Assembly (NCBI GenBank): GCA_014762625.1
Contig: JABURQ010000046.1
Location: 1-56,097 of the forward strand
From: Planctomycetaceae bacterium
Lineage (GTDB): Bacteria; Planctomycetota; Planctomycetia; Planctomycetales; Planctomycetaceae
DNA length: 56,097 nt
Direction of reading: 5' to 3'
The position numbers and the translations under genes were made by a program. Below the pieces are notes generated by a model. That model made no database searches. It saw only the letters and a program-made list of their open reading frames with translations, and was not told the DNA's origin. This document shows positions 37,351-45,933 of the stretch, piece by piece (position 1 is the first letter of the stretch; every line of letters begins with the position of its first letter).

Positions 37351-39468
37351 TTAAGTAATTTCCGGATTGCTTCCCCAGGGATCAATTTGTCGTAGCTGTT
37401 TCGACTCGAGTTCCCGATAACAATCCGGCAGATCGAACTTCTCCAGCACGTTCGGAAGAAAGCTGGACAGCGGCCAGTTGTAGGTTTCTGATTCGGCGAT
37501 GTCGGCGTAGGACGTTAGTGCATTTTTCAAGGTCACTTGTTTGACGTAAGGAGAGAGCATGGCGGCGAACGTTGCGGGGATGCTGCCCCAGCCTTTGGCG
37601 ACGAGGTGGACGTTCGAGTGACCGACGCTGTTGAGCCAGTCGAGGACGCGCAGGACGTCGTGAGTTTTCTGTCCGACGTAAGGTCGATCGAGCATGATCG
37701 AATGGATCGCGTAAAAGTAATCGGAGCCGTACGGAGAGAAGAAGCTGTTCGTTCCGCAGGTATCAGGTTTTGAGTCGCCGATCCCTCGGACGTCGCAGGC
37801 GAAAAAGACTGCGTTCGTTTCACTCTTCAGGAGTTCGGGGATCAGTGGTTCGTCTCGGAGTTCGGCATCGGCGGAGTGATGCGAAACGTACAGTACCGCT
37901 CGCTGCTTTCCGCGGAAGGGGCGGGAATAGATTCTCTCGTCCGACAGTCGCGTAACGATCGCCTGCGCTCCCGCGCTCGTCGATGTGACCGGTTCGGTTT
38001 GGACGACGTAGTTGATCGAGTAAGTCGTAGGATATTTCCGCGAACTGACCGGACGGAGGATCCGATAGTCGGGGGGGCCTGCGACGCTCGGGAGTTTGAG
38101 CGTTTCAGTCACGGCTTGCGCGAGCGCATTGCCTGAAAGCGTCTGGCGATTTTCAGCCAGTTGTTTGGACTTCTCGCGAGTGAACTCGTAGATCGGTTTC
38201 GAACCGAGCGGGGCGACTTGCCCCTGAGGCGTGCAGGAGAGGGTCTCGTCGTCCTCGATCGTGATTTCCGGTTCGGTCAGACCCTCGGCTACACCGGTCG
38301 CCCGATTGAACCAGCCGTACATCGCTTCGCGATTTTCCTGGGAATAGCCGTGGTAGGTCGGCCCCACGAAGAGCGAGATGTTCTCCTCGGCTCCCAGCAA
38401 CTGGTAAATCCGTTTGAGTCGCGCGTACGCTTCTTCCGCTCCCCGCGCGTCGAAGAAGTCGCGTTCCTTGGCGAGCAATATGACCGGCTTGGGAGCCATC
38501 GCCGCGATAAAGTCGGAATGATCGAGATGCAGCGACAGCGCGCGGGGCGGGCATTGTTCGGTGTCGGCGGGGAGTTCGTTTTCCATGTTGCGTCGGAACG
38601 TGGTCACGAAACAGCTCGGGGCCGCCATCGTCCAACGCGATTCGATGCCGCACAGCCACGTCGTCATCGTCCCCCCACCTGAATTGCCGGTCACGCCGAT
38701 GTGATTCGGATCGACTTCCTCGCGCGTCAACAGATAGTCGAGGGCGCGAATTCCGTCCCACGCCCGCCACATCCCGAGGAACTCCCCCACCAGAAACTGC
38801 GGATTCCCACCGTACAGATGCTCGCCGACACCGGGACGGATTTTCGACGTCAGATTTTCGTCGGGATACTGCAATCGCTCGCCCTGGCTGATCGGATCGT
38901 AAATCAGACAGACGTATCCCTGTTTCGCCAGGCCCTGAGAGAATGACTGATAGGCTCCCGCCGCTTTGCCGTTGTTGGAATGTCCACACGTACCGACGAC
39001 GGCCGGTGCGGGGAATGGGCGGCCTTTGGGAAGATACAAATTGGCCGTGACGAGAAATCCGGGACGGCTTTCGAAAATCAGTTTTTCAATTTTGTATTCG
39101 TCGCGCTCGACAACGCCGGTGATTCGCGCGTTGAGCGGGGTCCGTTCCGGGAACGGTCCAAACGATTCACGAGCCCGCGCCTGGACCTGTTTCACGTAAG
39201 CTTCCGCATCGGCCTTCGTCCGGAGCGCGTGTTGGGCCTCGAGCATCGCACGCTCGGCCGCCCGCACGCGACTGACGAAATACTCCTGCACCATTCGCGG
39301 GAACCGATTGAGCGATTCGAGTTGGTCGGCTTTCTGAGCCGCGGTGGCGCGGCCGGAAATGGTGGAGTCCAACAACGACCAACCCAGAGCCCCCGCCCCG
39401 GCGAGCTTGAGCATCCTGCGGCGTGTCAATTGGTCCGAGGAAGGAGTGGGTCTGAAGAAATTGGACAT
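37351..39468 (-). CDS. Tat-exported acetyl-xylan-esterase-like alpha/beta hydrolase
   Basis: 705 residues. A Tat signal (TRRRMLKLAGAGALGWSLL) begins near residue 15. The first hydrolase domain (about 110-400) resembles acetyl xylan esterase or 4-O-methyl-glucuronoyl esterase folds: nucleophile S263 in GNSGGG, a YDPISQGERLQYP loop, a late His in YHGYSQENREAMYGWFN. A second, weaker alpha/beta hydrolase-like half follows (VLYVSHHSADAELRDEPLI, RVLDWLNSVGHSNVHLVAKGWG), so the protein looks like an internal duplication in which the second half may lack a Ser nucleophile. It probably deacylates plant or algal polysaccharide outside the cell. It is the last gene of the minus-strand group, 314 nt after the DUF1501 gene. 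Confidence 0.85.
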   Translation of the reverse strand: MSNFFRPTPSSDQLTRRRMLKLAGAGALGWSLLDSTISGRATAAQKADQLESLNRFPRMVQEYFVSRVRAAERAMLEAQHALRTKADAEAYVKQVQARARESFGPFPERTPLNARITGVVERDEYKIEKLIFESRPGFLVTANLYLPKGRPFPAPAVVGTCGHSNNGKAAGAYQSFSQGLAKQGYVCLIYDPISQGERLQYPDENLTSKIRPGVGEHLYGGNPQFLVGEFLGMWRAWDGIRALDYLLTREEVDPNHIGVTGNSGGGTMTTWLCGIESRWTMAAPSCFVTTFRRNMENELPADTEQCPPRALSLHLDHSDFIAAMAPKPVILLAKERDFFDARGAEEAYARLKRIYQLLGAEENISLFVGPTYHGYSQENREAMYGWFNRATGVAEGLTEPEITIEDDETLSCTPQGQVAPLGSKPIYEFTREKSKQLAENRQTLSGNALAQAVTETLKLPSVAGPPDYRILRPVSSRKYPTTYSINYVVQTEPVTSTSAGAQAIVTRLSDERIYSRPFRGKQRAVLYVSHHSADAELRDEPLIPELLKSETNAVFFACDVRGIGDSKPDTCGTNSFFSPYGSDYFYAIHSIMLDRPYVGQKTHDVLRVLDWLNSVGHSNVHLVAKGWGSIPATFAAMLSPYVKQVTLKNALTSYADIAESETYNWPLSSFLPNVLEKFDLPDCYRELESKQLRQIDPWGSNPEIT

Positions 39469-39645
39469 GGATGGATTCCCCCCGATCTCTGCTCAATTCA
39501 AAATAATGTCGTTGGTTGGGTGTGCTCTGGCGTCGGACTGACTTCTGTTTGTCATTCGTCTTCAGATAGGGTATTCATCAATAAGGCCTCGCCATAGACC
39601 TGTCCTCGGATAAGTCCCTGGCAGAACCCTCCTACAAGTCTCACA

Positions 39646-39700
39646 GGCTTCCTCAGAGATGCCATCTGTCTGAGTGACTGCTGTCAGCGACGAGGAAGCC
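39646..39700. repeat. 9-bp inverted repeat in the spacer between the hydrolase and DUF1501 genes
   Basis: GGCTTCCTC (39646-39654) and GAGGAAGCC (39692-39700) are exact complements across a 37-nt loop. The spacer 39469-39782 (314 nt) otherwise has no gene. No run of T follows on the minus strand, so it is not a standard intrinsic terminator. It may shape the mRNA end of the DUF1501 gene or the leader of the hydrolase gene. Confidence 0.35.
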
Positions 39701-39782
39701 GAGAGTTTTGCAATTTTACATTTAGGCGGATTGCCGGTAGCCGATTCAAAACACGCATTAAAGTTGTTTTGTTCTCCGAGGA

Positions 39783-41207
39783 TTACCCGATGAGTTCCGG
39801 GATCGGGGTGCCGTGATCGATGATGGGAGTGGGACGACCGTTGAAATCCTTGAGCGTCATTCCTGCCGCGTTGATGCCGAGGTGATGATAAATTGTGGCC
39901 AGGAAATCACCGGCGCTACAAATTCGTTCGATCGAGTCTTCGCCGAGTTTGTCCGTCGCTCCGATGAATCGTCCGGTTTCGATTCCGCCTCCAGCCCAGA
40001 TGTTGGAGAAAGCGCGCGGCCAATGATCCCGTCCGGGTTGCTTCGTTCCGGCAGGCGCACTCGCGTTACCGGCCCCCGTACTGGGTTGGTAGTTGATTTT
40101 GGGGGTGCGACCGAACTCACCGGTCACGACGACCAGAACCCGTTGATCGAGACCGCGTTCGTAGATATCTTCAATCAGTGCCGAAACGGCTTGATCGTAG
40201 GCTTGAGCGCGAAAACGGAGGGCATCGAAGACATGATGGTTGACGGCATGGTCATCCCAGTTATTGACGCGACCGCACAGCGGCCCGCTCAGACTCGTGG
40301 TGATGACGTCAACTCCGGCTTCCACGAGGCGTCGCGCCATCAGTAATTGCTGTCCCCAGGTATTTCGTCCGTAACGATCGCGCGTGCGGTCCTCCTCCTG
40401 GCTTAAGTCAAAGGCGATCTTCGCTTGCGGATTTGTGAGAAGCGACATGGCCTGATTTTCAAATTCGTCCAGGGCTTCCAGTTCACCAGCCTGGTCGAAG
40501 GCCCGTTCGAGGGTATCCAGATTCTCCCGCAACGAGGCACGACGCCGCAGGTGCTTCACTTCGCCAGTATCGGAGAGACCGATGTTGGGAACCACAAAGT
40601 TGGGCTGATTCGGATCGCCGGTGACGGAAAAAGGGGAGTAAGCATCTCCCAGATAAGCCGGGCCGGCGTAGTTTCCTCCCGGACCTTTGACGCTGACATA
40701 AGTCGGCAGGGGAGACTCACGCGGTCCCTGCTGTGAACGCAGGTAATTCGCGACCGACATCCAGTCCGGTAATCGCGGTTTCGACTTATCGCGGATGTCC
40801 GTATCGCCGGACAACATGCGCATCGTTCCGGCTGGGTGACCGGGAGAACCGTGTCGCATCGACCTCAGAACAGTCATCTTATCGGCGATTTTCGCCTGCA
40901 TCGGCAAGAGTTCGGTGAAGCGCAATCCTTCCACATTGGTAGCGATTGTTCCGAAGGGGCCGCGATACTCAGCAGGAGCGTTCGGTTTGGGATCATACGT
41001 GTCGAGGTGCGAACACCCACCCGGTTTCCAAACCATGATGACGGCGGTTTTTTCCTTCCGATTCTCACCAGGACTTTCTGCTCTCAAGCGAAGCAGTCCC
41101 GGCAGACTTAGGGAGGCGAATCCACCCAGCCCGACTTTCATAAAGCTACGCCGGTCGACTGTCTCAGTGAGGGGGGAAATTGATGACGCGTTAAAACGAT
41201 GAGTCAT
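39783..41207 (-). CDS. DUF1501 domain Tat-exported protein
   Basis: 474 residues. A Tat signal sits near DRRSFMKVGLGGFASLSLPGL. The core motifs are AVIMVWKPGGCSHLDTYDPK, SMRHGSPGHPAGTMRMLSGD, VLVVVTGEFGRTPKI and GRDHWPRAFSNIWAGGGIE, with the alkaline-phosphatase-like fold. It is paralogous to the protein at 26233 but clearly divergent, and here the partner is a DUF1549/DUF1553 protein with a different N-terminus. Its ATG overlaps the stop of the PPC gene by 4 nt, so translation is coupled. The function is unknown. Confidence 0.93.
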   Translation of the reverse strand: MTHRFNASSISPLTETVDRRSFMKVGLGGFASLSLPGLLRLRAESPGENRKEKTAVIMVWKPGGCSHLDTYDPKPNAPAEYRGPFGTIATNVEGLRFTELLPMQAKIADKMTVLRSMRHGSPGHPAGTMRMLSGDTDIRDKSKPRLPDWMSVANYLRSQQGPRESPLPTYVSVKGPGGNYAGPAYLGDAYSPFSVTGDPNQPNFVVPNIGLSDTGEVKHLRRRASLRENLDTLERAFDQAGELEALDEFENQAMSLLTNPQAKIAFDLSQEEDRTRDRYGRNTWGQQLLMARRLVEAGVDVITTSLSGPLCGRVNNWDDHAVNHHVFDALRFRAQAYDQAVSALIEDIYERGLDQRVLVVVTGEFGRTPKINYQPSTGAGNASAPAGTKQPGRDHWPRAFSNIWAGGGIETGRFIGATDKLGEDSIERICSAGDFLATIYHHLGINAAGMTLKDFNGRPTPIIDHGTPIPELIG

Positions 41208-43537
41208 TTTTGCTCCGCTGGTTTGATCCGAACTTTGATGGGGGTCGAGCTAATGATATCGACAATATCTTTGGGTTGTGCCCTGCTTGTCGCCGCTTTC
41301 AAACGCTGTTCGGCGGCAGTGACGGCTGCTTTTGCCGATTTTAACTGTTCGGCGACATCCTGCGCGGCTTGTTTTGATTCCAGGGCCTTTTCATCCGGTA
41401 CACTGGCGGTCGCTTTGTCGAGACTTTCTGCTTTGGCTTCCAGCTCCATGACGTTCTGTTTAGCGCGATCGAGAGCAAGTTTCGCAATGGTCACCGCTTC
41501 GGGATTATCTCGGTATTTGGCAACCGCGCTTCCATAAAACGCAATCACATAATCGCCGGGAGGTGTTTTCAACGCGGCCAGATCGAGGACTGCTTCTGAG
41601 GTGTCTTCTGAGAGTGAAGCGTCGAAGGCTGGAGTCTTTTCGAAGCCTGTGCCGAATGTTTTCAGACTAATCGACTTACCTGAGAACTCGATTCGTCGCG
41701 TCAATGCCAGGGGAATCGAAAGCTTCTCACCGGCGCTTGCTTCCCAGATTTTGTCTTCGGCAGGAGTAATGGAAAGGGGAGCGAGCTCCGAACCGCACAC
41801 CGAGACCGGAACGTCCGCCAGCAGTCGCGGGCTGGGAATTTCGCTCCAGGCGTTCGGGACGGGCCATTGCATCGACGCCATGCGGCAGGGACGCGTGACG
41901 ACTTTACCGTCGATGGTGGCGCGGCCGGTGAACGAAACGCTGGAGAATCCTCGGGGAGCATTTTCGTCGGCGCTCACGAGCATGATCCCCCGCGATTGGC
42001 CGGCGGGAATCTTCAATCCTGTCGCGGAGACACCTTCGGGGAGATTCTCCATCGACAGTTCGATTTCTCCATCGAAACCGTCTCGGCGGACGACAACGAC
42101 TTCGATCGGCATCGTGGCGCCGCCGCGAAGGGCAATCGGTTTGGAAAGTGCGTTTCGATCGCCGTTTCTCAAATTCATATGCAGCGCCCATCCGACGAGC
42201 GCGAAATCCGGCGCTGCCTTGCGAATGATCAGCCGGTAAGTATTTCGCGGATCGTTACGCGTGCCACCAAAAAGATCCCGCAGTTGCAGGCGATGGACGC
42301 CGTCCTGCTGGATTTCCAGTTTGCCGATGAGATCCGAGGAACCGGCGTTATAGGGAGGTCCGTCGTAGGAGTATCCGTTCGACGAAACTTTGACCGGGCT
42401 GGCGATATCGGTGAGCTCCGCGACGATAGTTCGTTTTTCTTCGGAGCCGGGCCCTGCGATGTGTTGCACCACGATGGAGGGATCGGTCGGTCGTCCCAGT
42501 CGTTCAGATCCCACTTCGACCCACCAGACCTCTCCTTTTTTCGCCGTAAACTCGAAACTGTCGATGTCTGCGGCGGGATAGAAAGAACCTGTGATGTCGC
42601 AGGGCAAGGTGATCTTCTGGGCCTGTGAGGGCTGGTTGTTTGGTTCCTGTTCGGAGAGCAGATGGTCGTCGGTAAGTGAAGGCGGCGGCCATGAGAAGGC
42701 ATTCACTCCTTTGACGGAAGGCAGACGAGGAATGACTTCATTTTTCTCGGACCGATCGACCACCAGGCGGTAAAAGTAGGCGGAACCTCCATTAAACGTC
42801 AGATCGTGTACTTTGATAATGTATTGGCCCGATTGGGGAGCTTCAAAATCGATTGCTCCGCCGCGCCGCTCGACGCGAAGATCGGCTCCCTGGGCGTCGG
42901 CAATGATGAGAACCGGTGTAAGTTTGGAATCAATCCCTCCGGCCGCACAATCGACGACGACGCGTTCCCCCTGTTCAGCCTCAAACGAATAGTGATCGAC
43001 CGATTTGGGAGTGATGACCGCATTGCAGACGGAGTCCGTCTTCAATGCCATCGCGGTGTCGAGAGAAGTGTTTGGTTTGACTTGGATGGTTTCTTCGAGC
43101 GCACCGACATTAAATACTCGAGACGTGGAAACTCCCAGTCGTGTCATAACGCGCGCTTCGTGAATTCCCGTCGGACAATCCGCGGAGATGGAAACCACAT
43201 ATCGATTGGGAATCGGCAATCCCTGGGCGTCGAGTTTGCTGGTCGCGGTGATGCCGGGGCACGAAAAGATTAATTGATCGGCTTCCTCGATATGATCGCC
43301 GGTGATCGTGACTTCGACAGTGCTGCCAACCTGTCCTCCCATGGGCATCATCGTCAGCAATCTCGGGGCGGGCAGGCAGACGGACTGCGCTCGAATCGTC
43401 GTTGATATCGAAATCATCAGCACCGCACAACCGAGGATCGCGAGCATCCTGAGCATGGGATGGCGGCCTTGCAGAGGCGAGAGCCTGTCAGCCGAGCCGT
43501 TAATCAGCGGTAAGACAGAAGTAGAGCGATCGTTCAT
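41204..43537 (-). CDS. Secreted PPC-domain protein with C-terminal coiled coil
   Basis: 777 residues. A hydrophobic segment about 28-48 gives an uncleaved or cleaved signal (start 43537, with MLRMLAILG at residue 28 as a possible alternative). An IPT/TIG-like strand region follows (GQVGSTVEVTITGDHIEEA), then bacterial pre-peptidase C-terminal (PPC) domains with the usual DHYSFEAEQGERVVVDCAA and GQYIIKVHD patterns and a second DIDSFEFTAKKGEVWWVEVG. The last 130 residues are Ala/Lys/Glu-rich coiled coil. PPC domains bind carbohydrate or protein surfaces. It sits between DUF1549/DUF1553 (7 nt upstream) and DUF1501 (overlapping), a standard planctomycete trio. Confidence 0.9.
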   Translation of the reverse strand: MNDRSTSVLPLINGSADRLSPLQGRHPMLRMLAILGCAVLMISISTTIRAQSVCLPAPRLLTMMPMGGQVGSTVEVTITGDHIEEADQLIFSCPGITATSKLDAQGLPIPNRYVVSISADCPTGIHEARVMTRLGVSTSRVFNVGALEETIQVKPNTSLDTAMALKTDSVCNAVITPKSVDHYSFEAEQGERVVVDCAAGGIDSKLTPVLIIADAQGADLRVERRGGAIDFEAPQSGQYIIKVHDLTFNGGSAYFYRLVVDRSEKNEVIPRLPSVKGVNAFSWPPPSLTDDHLLSEQEPNNQPSQAQKITLPCDITGSFYPAADIDSFEFTAKKGEVWWVEVGSERLGRPTDPSIVVQHIAGPGSEEKRTIVAELTDIASPVKVSSNGYSYDGPPYNAGSSDLIGKLEIQQDGVHRLQLRDLFGGTRNDPRNTYRLIIRKAAPDFALVGWALHMNLRNGDRNALSKPIALRGGATMPIEVVVVRRDGFDGEIELSMENLPEGVSATGLKIPAGQSRGIMLVSADENAPRGFSSVSFTGRATIDGKVVTRPCRMASMQWPVPNAWSEIPSPRLLADVPVSVCGSELAPLSITPAEDKIWEASAGEKLSIPLALTRRIEFSGKSISLKTFGTGFEKTPAFDASLSEDTSEAVLDLAALKTPPGDYVIAFYGSAVAKYRDNPEAVTIAKLALDRAKQNVMELEAKAESLDKATASVPDEKALESKQAAQDVAEQLKSAKAAVTAAEQRLKAATSRAQPKDIVDIISSTPIKVRIKPAEQK

Positions 43538-43544
43538 GACATCC

Positions 43545-45791
43545 TTAATGGTTAAACAGAAATTCCTTCGTGTTCATCAAGGCCCAGATGAGGTCCTGAT
43601 AGTTCTGGAAGGCTGCTTTTGTTTTTTCGATCGGTTTCCCCTTGGAATCCAGGAGCGGTTCGTTTAAATATTCCAACGCTGTTTTCAGTTCATCCGCGCG
43701 GGGTTTGCGCGTGAATGCGACGAGATACAATTCGGTGATTTTTTCTTCGGCAGGTCGGGAATCGCTGGTAAGAAGTTTCGCCCGACCATTGGAGGCCGCG
43801 AGCTTCGATTTGATTTCATTCGAATTGATCAGATGCAGGCTTTGGGCGAGGCTGGAGGTTCCGACGCGTTCACACTCACAAACGCTCGCACTGTCAGGAC
43901 GTCCGAAGACTCGCAGGAAAGCCGAAGAGTTATTGTAGCTGTTGTCGGGCAGGGCGATGGCGCGAGTTCCGGGAGGAAGGTTGGCAAAACTGGTCGTGGT
44001 TCCCGTCATGTTGTCAACCGCATCGAGAAGCACTTCCGCTTGCAAACGGCGGGGATAAAAACGGGAGTAATTCTGGCGGTCGACCAGATTGTTCTTGTGG
44101 GGCGTTGCACTGAGTTGATAGGTCTTCGAGCAGGTGATGACCCGGACCAATTCCTTGAGGTCGAATCCGCTGCTGATAAAGTGATCTTCCAGAGCGGCCA
44201 TCAGTTCAGGATTTGTGGGGGGATTGGTGTCCCGAATGTCGTCTTCGGGTTCGATCAAGGCACGCTTAAAGAAATGTTTCCAGTAGCGATTCACCAAGGC
44301 TTTCGCAAAATACGGATTGGACTCGGAACTCATCCAGTCAGCCAGACGCAGGCGGGGATCCTCATCGGGGAGAATCTCTCCGATGTCATCTCCCAAAGCG
44401 ACTGGCTTGAGTACCTCACCGGAGTTGGGATTCTTGGCCGTGGCGGCGCCCCGTTTGTGAAAGATCAAATCCTCACCCGCGGTGGCAGTCGGCTTGCGTC
44501 CGACTTGAGTGAAGAAAGCCGTCAGACTGTAGTAATCGTCCTGACTCCAGCGTTCAAAGGGATGGTGGTGGCATTGAGCACATTGCATGCGAACTCCCAG
44601 AAACAGCTGGGCCACGTCCTCAATTTGTTCCTTGGGATCTTTGACTCGCTTATACCACGCCACTGGCGGATTACCGATCACAGTACCGGTCGCGGCCAGC
44701 AATTCGCGCACAAATTGATCGTACGGCACGTTGGCGAGCAGACTGTCTCGGATCCAGGCGTGAAAGGCAAAGTTGGCCGTGATGTCGCTGGCGGCATCGC
44801 GTCGGTTTTTCAGAAGAGGGGTCCATTTGCTGGCAAAATAGTCGGCGTAACCGGGGCTCTGTAACAGCGATTCAATGACCTGATTGCGTTTGTCAGGGTC
44901 GGTATTTTCCAGGAAGGCCGTTGCTTCTTCCGGGCTGGGCAGTCGACCGGCGATGTCCAAAGTCACTCGGCGCAGAAATGTCGCATCGTCACAAACCGGA
45001 GATGGTGAGATGCCGATTTCCTTGAGGTTGGCGAAGATTTGTTCGTCAATAAAATTCGTTGGTTCCGGCATCTCTTCGACAGACAAACCTGAAGGAACGG
45101 AGGCCGTGAAAACGGCCATTCGCCCCTGATAACGCACCATCACGGCAATTTTTCCCGGCAGGTCGAGAACCTTCACAAGTCCGTCGCTCGTGACGTGGGA
45201 CATGGCCTCGGTATTGGATTCGTAGAGCGCTAACCTGGTGATGTCGCGGATGCTATCGTCAGAATAGGTAGCCAATACTTTGAGTTGTTGTTGTCCTCCC
45301 TTTTCAATCACACCCCGTTTGGGTTGGATCTCGATGGAGACAAGTTCCGGAACCCCCCCGGTTGAGTAAGCAGCTCCCTGCTGAATCCATTGCTTCAACA
45401 CCTGATAACTCTCGGAATTTTGTGAGAATCGAGTGCCGCCGCCGTGGGGTGTTTGTCCTGTTGCCTTTTTGAGGAGCAGACTTTGTGCAGGAGCCGGTAA
45501 GAACAATCGGCGTCCATGCCCTTCTTTGACCATACTTTCGTAATCCTGAGAGGGCTCGAACCCCAGCATGGAAAGTTGAAAACCGTTCTGACCACCCCCT
45601 GCTTTGGCGTGGCAGGCCCCCATATTGCAACCGGCTTTTGTCAAAACGGGAATGACATCATTGACAAAGCTGACCGGCTGATCGACTTCCTCACCACAGA
45701 GGGGCGTGGCGGCTAACAGGGCCACGCCAATCGAGAAAATCAGACGGCGACAAAACAGCCTTTGAGACTCAGTGAGACAGAAGCGTAGCAT
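43545..45791 (-). CDS. DUF1549/DUF1553 secreted protein with CX4CH haem motif and Ig-like domain
   Basis: 762 residues from ATG 45833, or 748 from ATG 45791, which is preferred because the upstream ATG lies inside a strong hairpin and the next residues form a classic signal (RLIFSIGVALLAATPLCG). Numbering from the longer form, the N-terminal haem-binding domain has C69-x4-C74-H75 (CNMGACH), not the standard CX2CH. A BIG2-like Ig domain follows (about 155-245), then DUF1549 with QCAQCHHHPFERW (CX2CH), and DUF1553 (ALVNRYWKHFFKRALIEPED). Probable periplasmic electron-transfer or structural protein tied to polysaccharide use. The paired DUF1501 gene lies two genes downstream. Confidence 0.9.
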   Translation of the reverse strand: MLRFCLTESQRLFCRRLIFSIGVALLAATPLCGEEVDQPVSFVNDVIPVLTKAGCNMGACHAKAGGGQNGFQLSMLGFEPSQDYESMVKEGHGRRLFLPAPAQSLLLKKATGQTPHGGGTRFSQNSESYQVLKQWIQQGAAYSTGGVPELVSIEIQPKRGVIEKGGQQQLKVLATYSDDSIRDITRLALYESNTEAMSHVTSDGLVKVLDLPGKIAVMVRYQGRMAVFTASVPSGLSVEEMPEPTNFIDEQIFANLKEIGISPSPVCDDATFLRRVTLDIAGRLPSPEEATAFLENTDPDKRNQVIESLLQSPGYADYFASKWTPLLKNRRDAASDITANFAFHAWIRDSLLANVPYDQFVRELLAATGTVIGNPPVAWYKRVKDPKEQIEDVAQLFLGVRMQCAQCHHHPFERWSQDDYYSLTAFFTQVGRKPTATAGEDLIFHKRGAATAKNPNSGEVLKPVALGDDIGEILPDEDPRLRLADWMSSESNPYFAKALVNRYWKHFFKRALIEPEDDIRDTNPPTNPELMAALEDHFISSGFDLKELVRVITCSKTYQLSATPHKNNLVDRQNYSRFYPRRLQAEVLLDAVDNMTGTTTSFANLPPGTRAIALPDNSYNNSSAFLRVFGRPDSASVCECERVGTSSLAQSLHLINSNEIKSKLAASNGRAKLLTSDSRPAEEKITELYLVAFTRKPRADELKTALEYLNEPLLDSKGKPIEKTKAAFQNYQDLIWALMNTKEFLFNH

Positions 45792-45826
45792 GTTGTTGAT
45801 GCTTTGGTGGGAACTCTGGGGCGGGA

Positions 45827-45857
45827 TCTTCATCTTCGGAGGGACCGAAGATGAAGA
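45827..45857. repeat. Perfect 13-bp stem hairpin between DUF1080 and DUF1549 genes
   Basis: TCTTCATCTTCGG and its exact complement CCGAAGATGAAGA enclose a 5-nt loop (AGGGA). It lies between the stop of the triple-DUF1080 gene and the start of the DUF1549 gene, in a gap of about 140 nt. No T run follows on the minus strand, so it is a processing, stability or attenuation element rather than a plain terminator. It also covers the upstream candidate ATG at 45833. Confidence 0.65.
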
Positions 45858-45933
45858 ATATAAAGCGAAGCTGATATATCTAACTTTAGCGATGCGTTCC
45901 TGTCTCTGTCAACATTTGAATTCGCTTTCGACG

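Noticed and set aside
40624-40645. Sequence like GGAAAAAGGGGAGTA resembling the one beside the IS3 remnant at about 32707
   Set aside because: It is within the DUF1501 coding sequence and conserved for protein reasons; coincidence.
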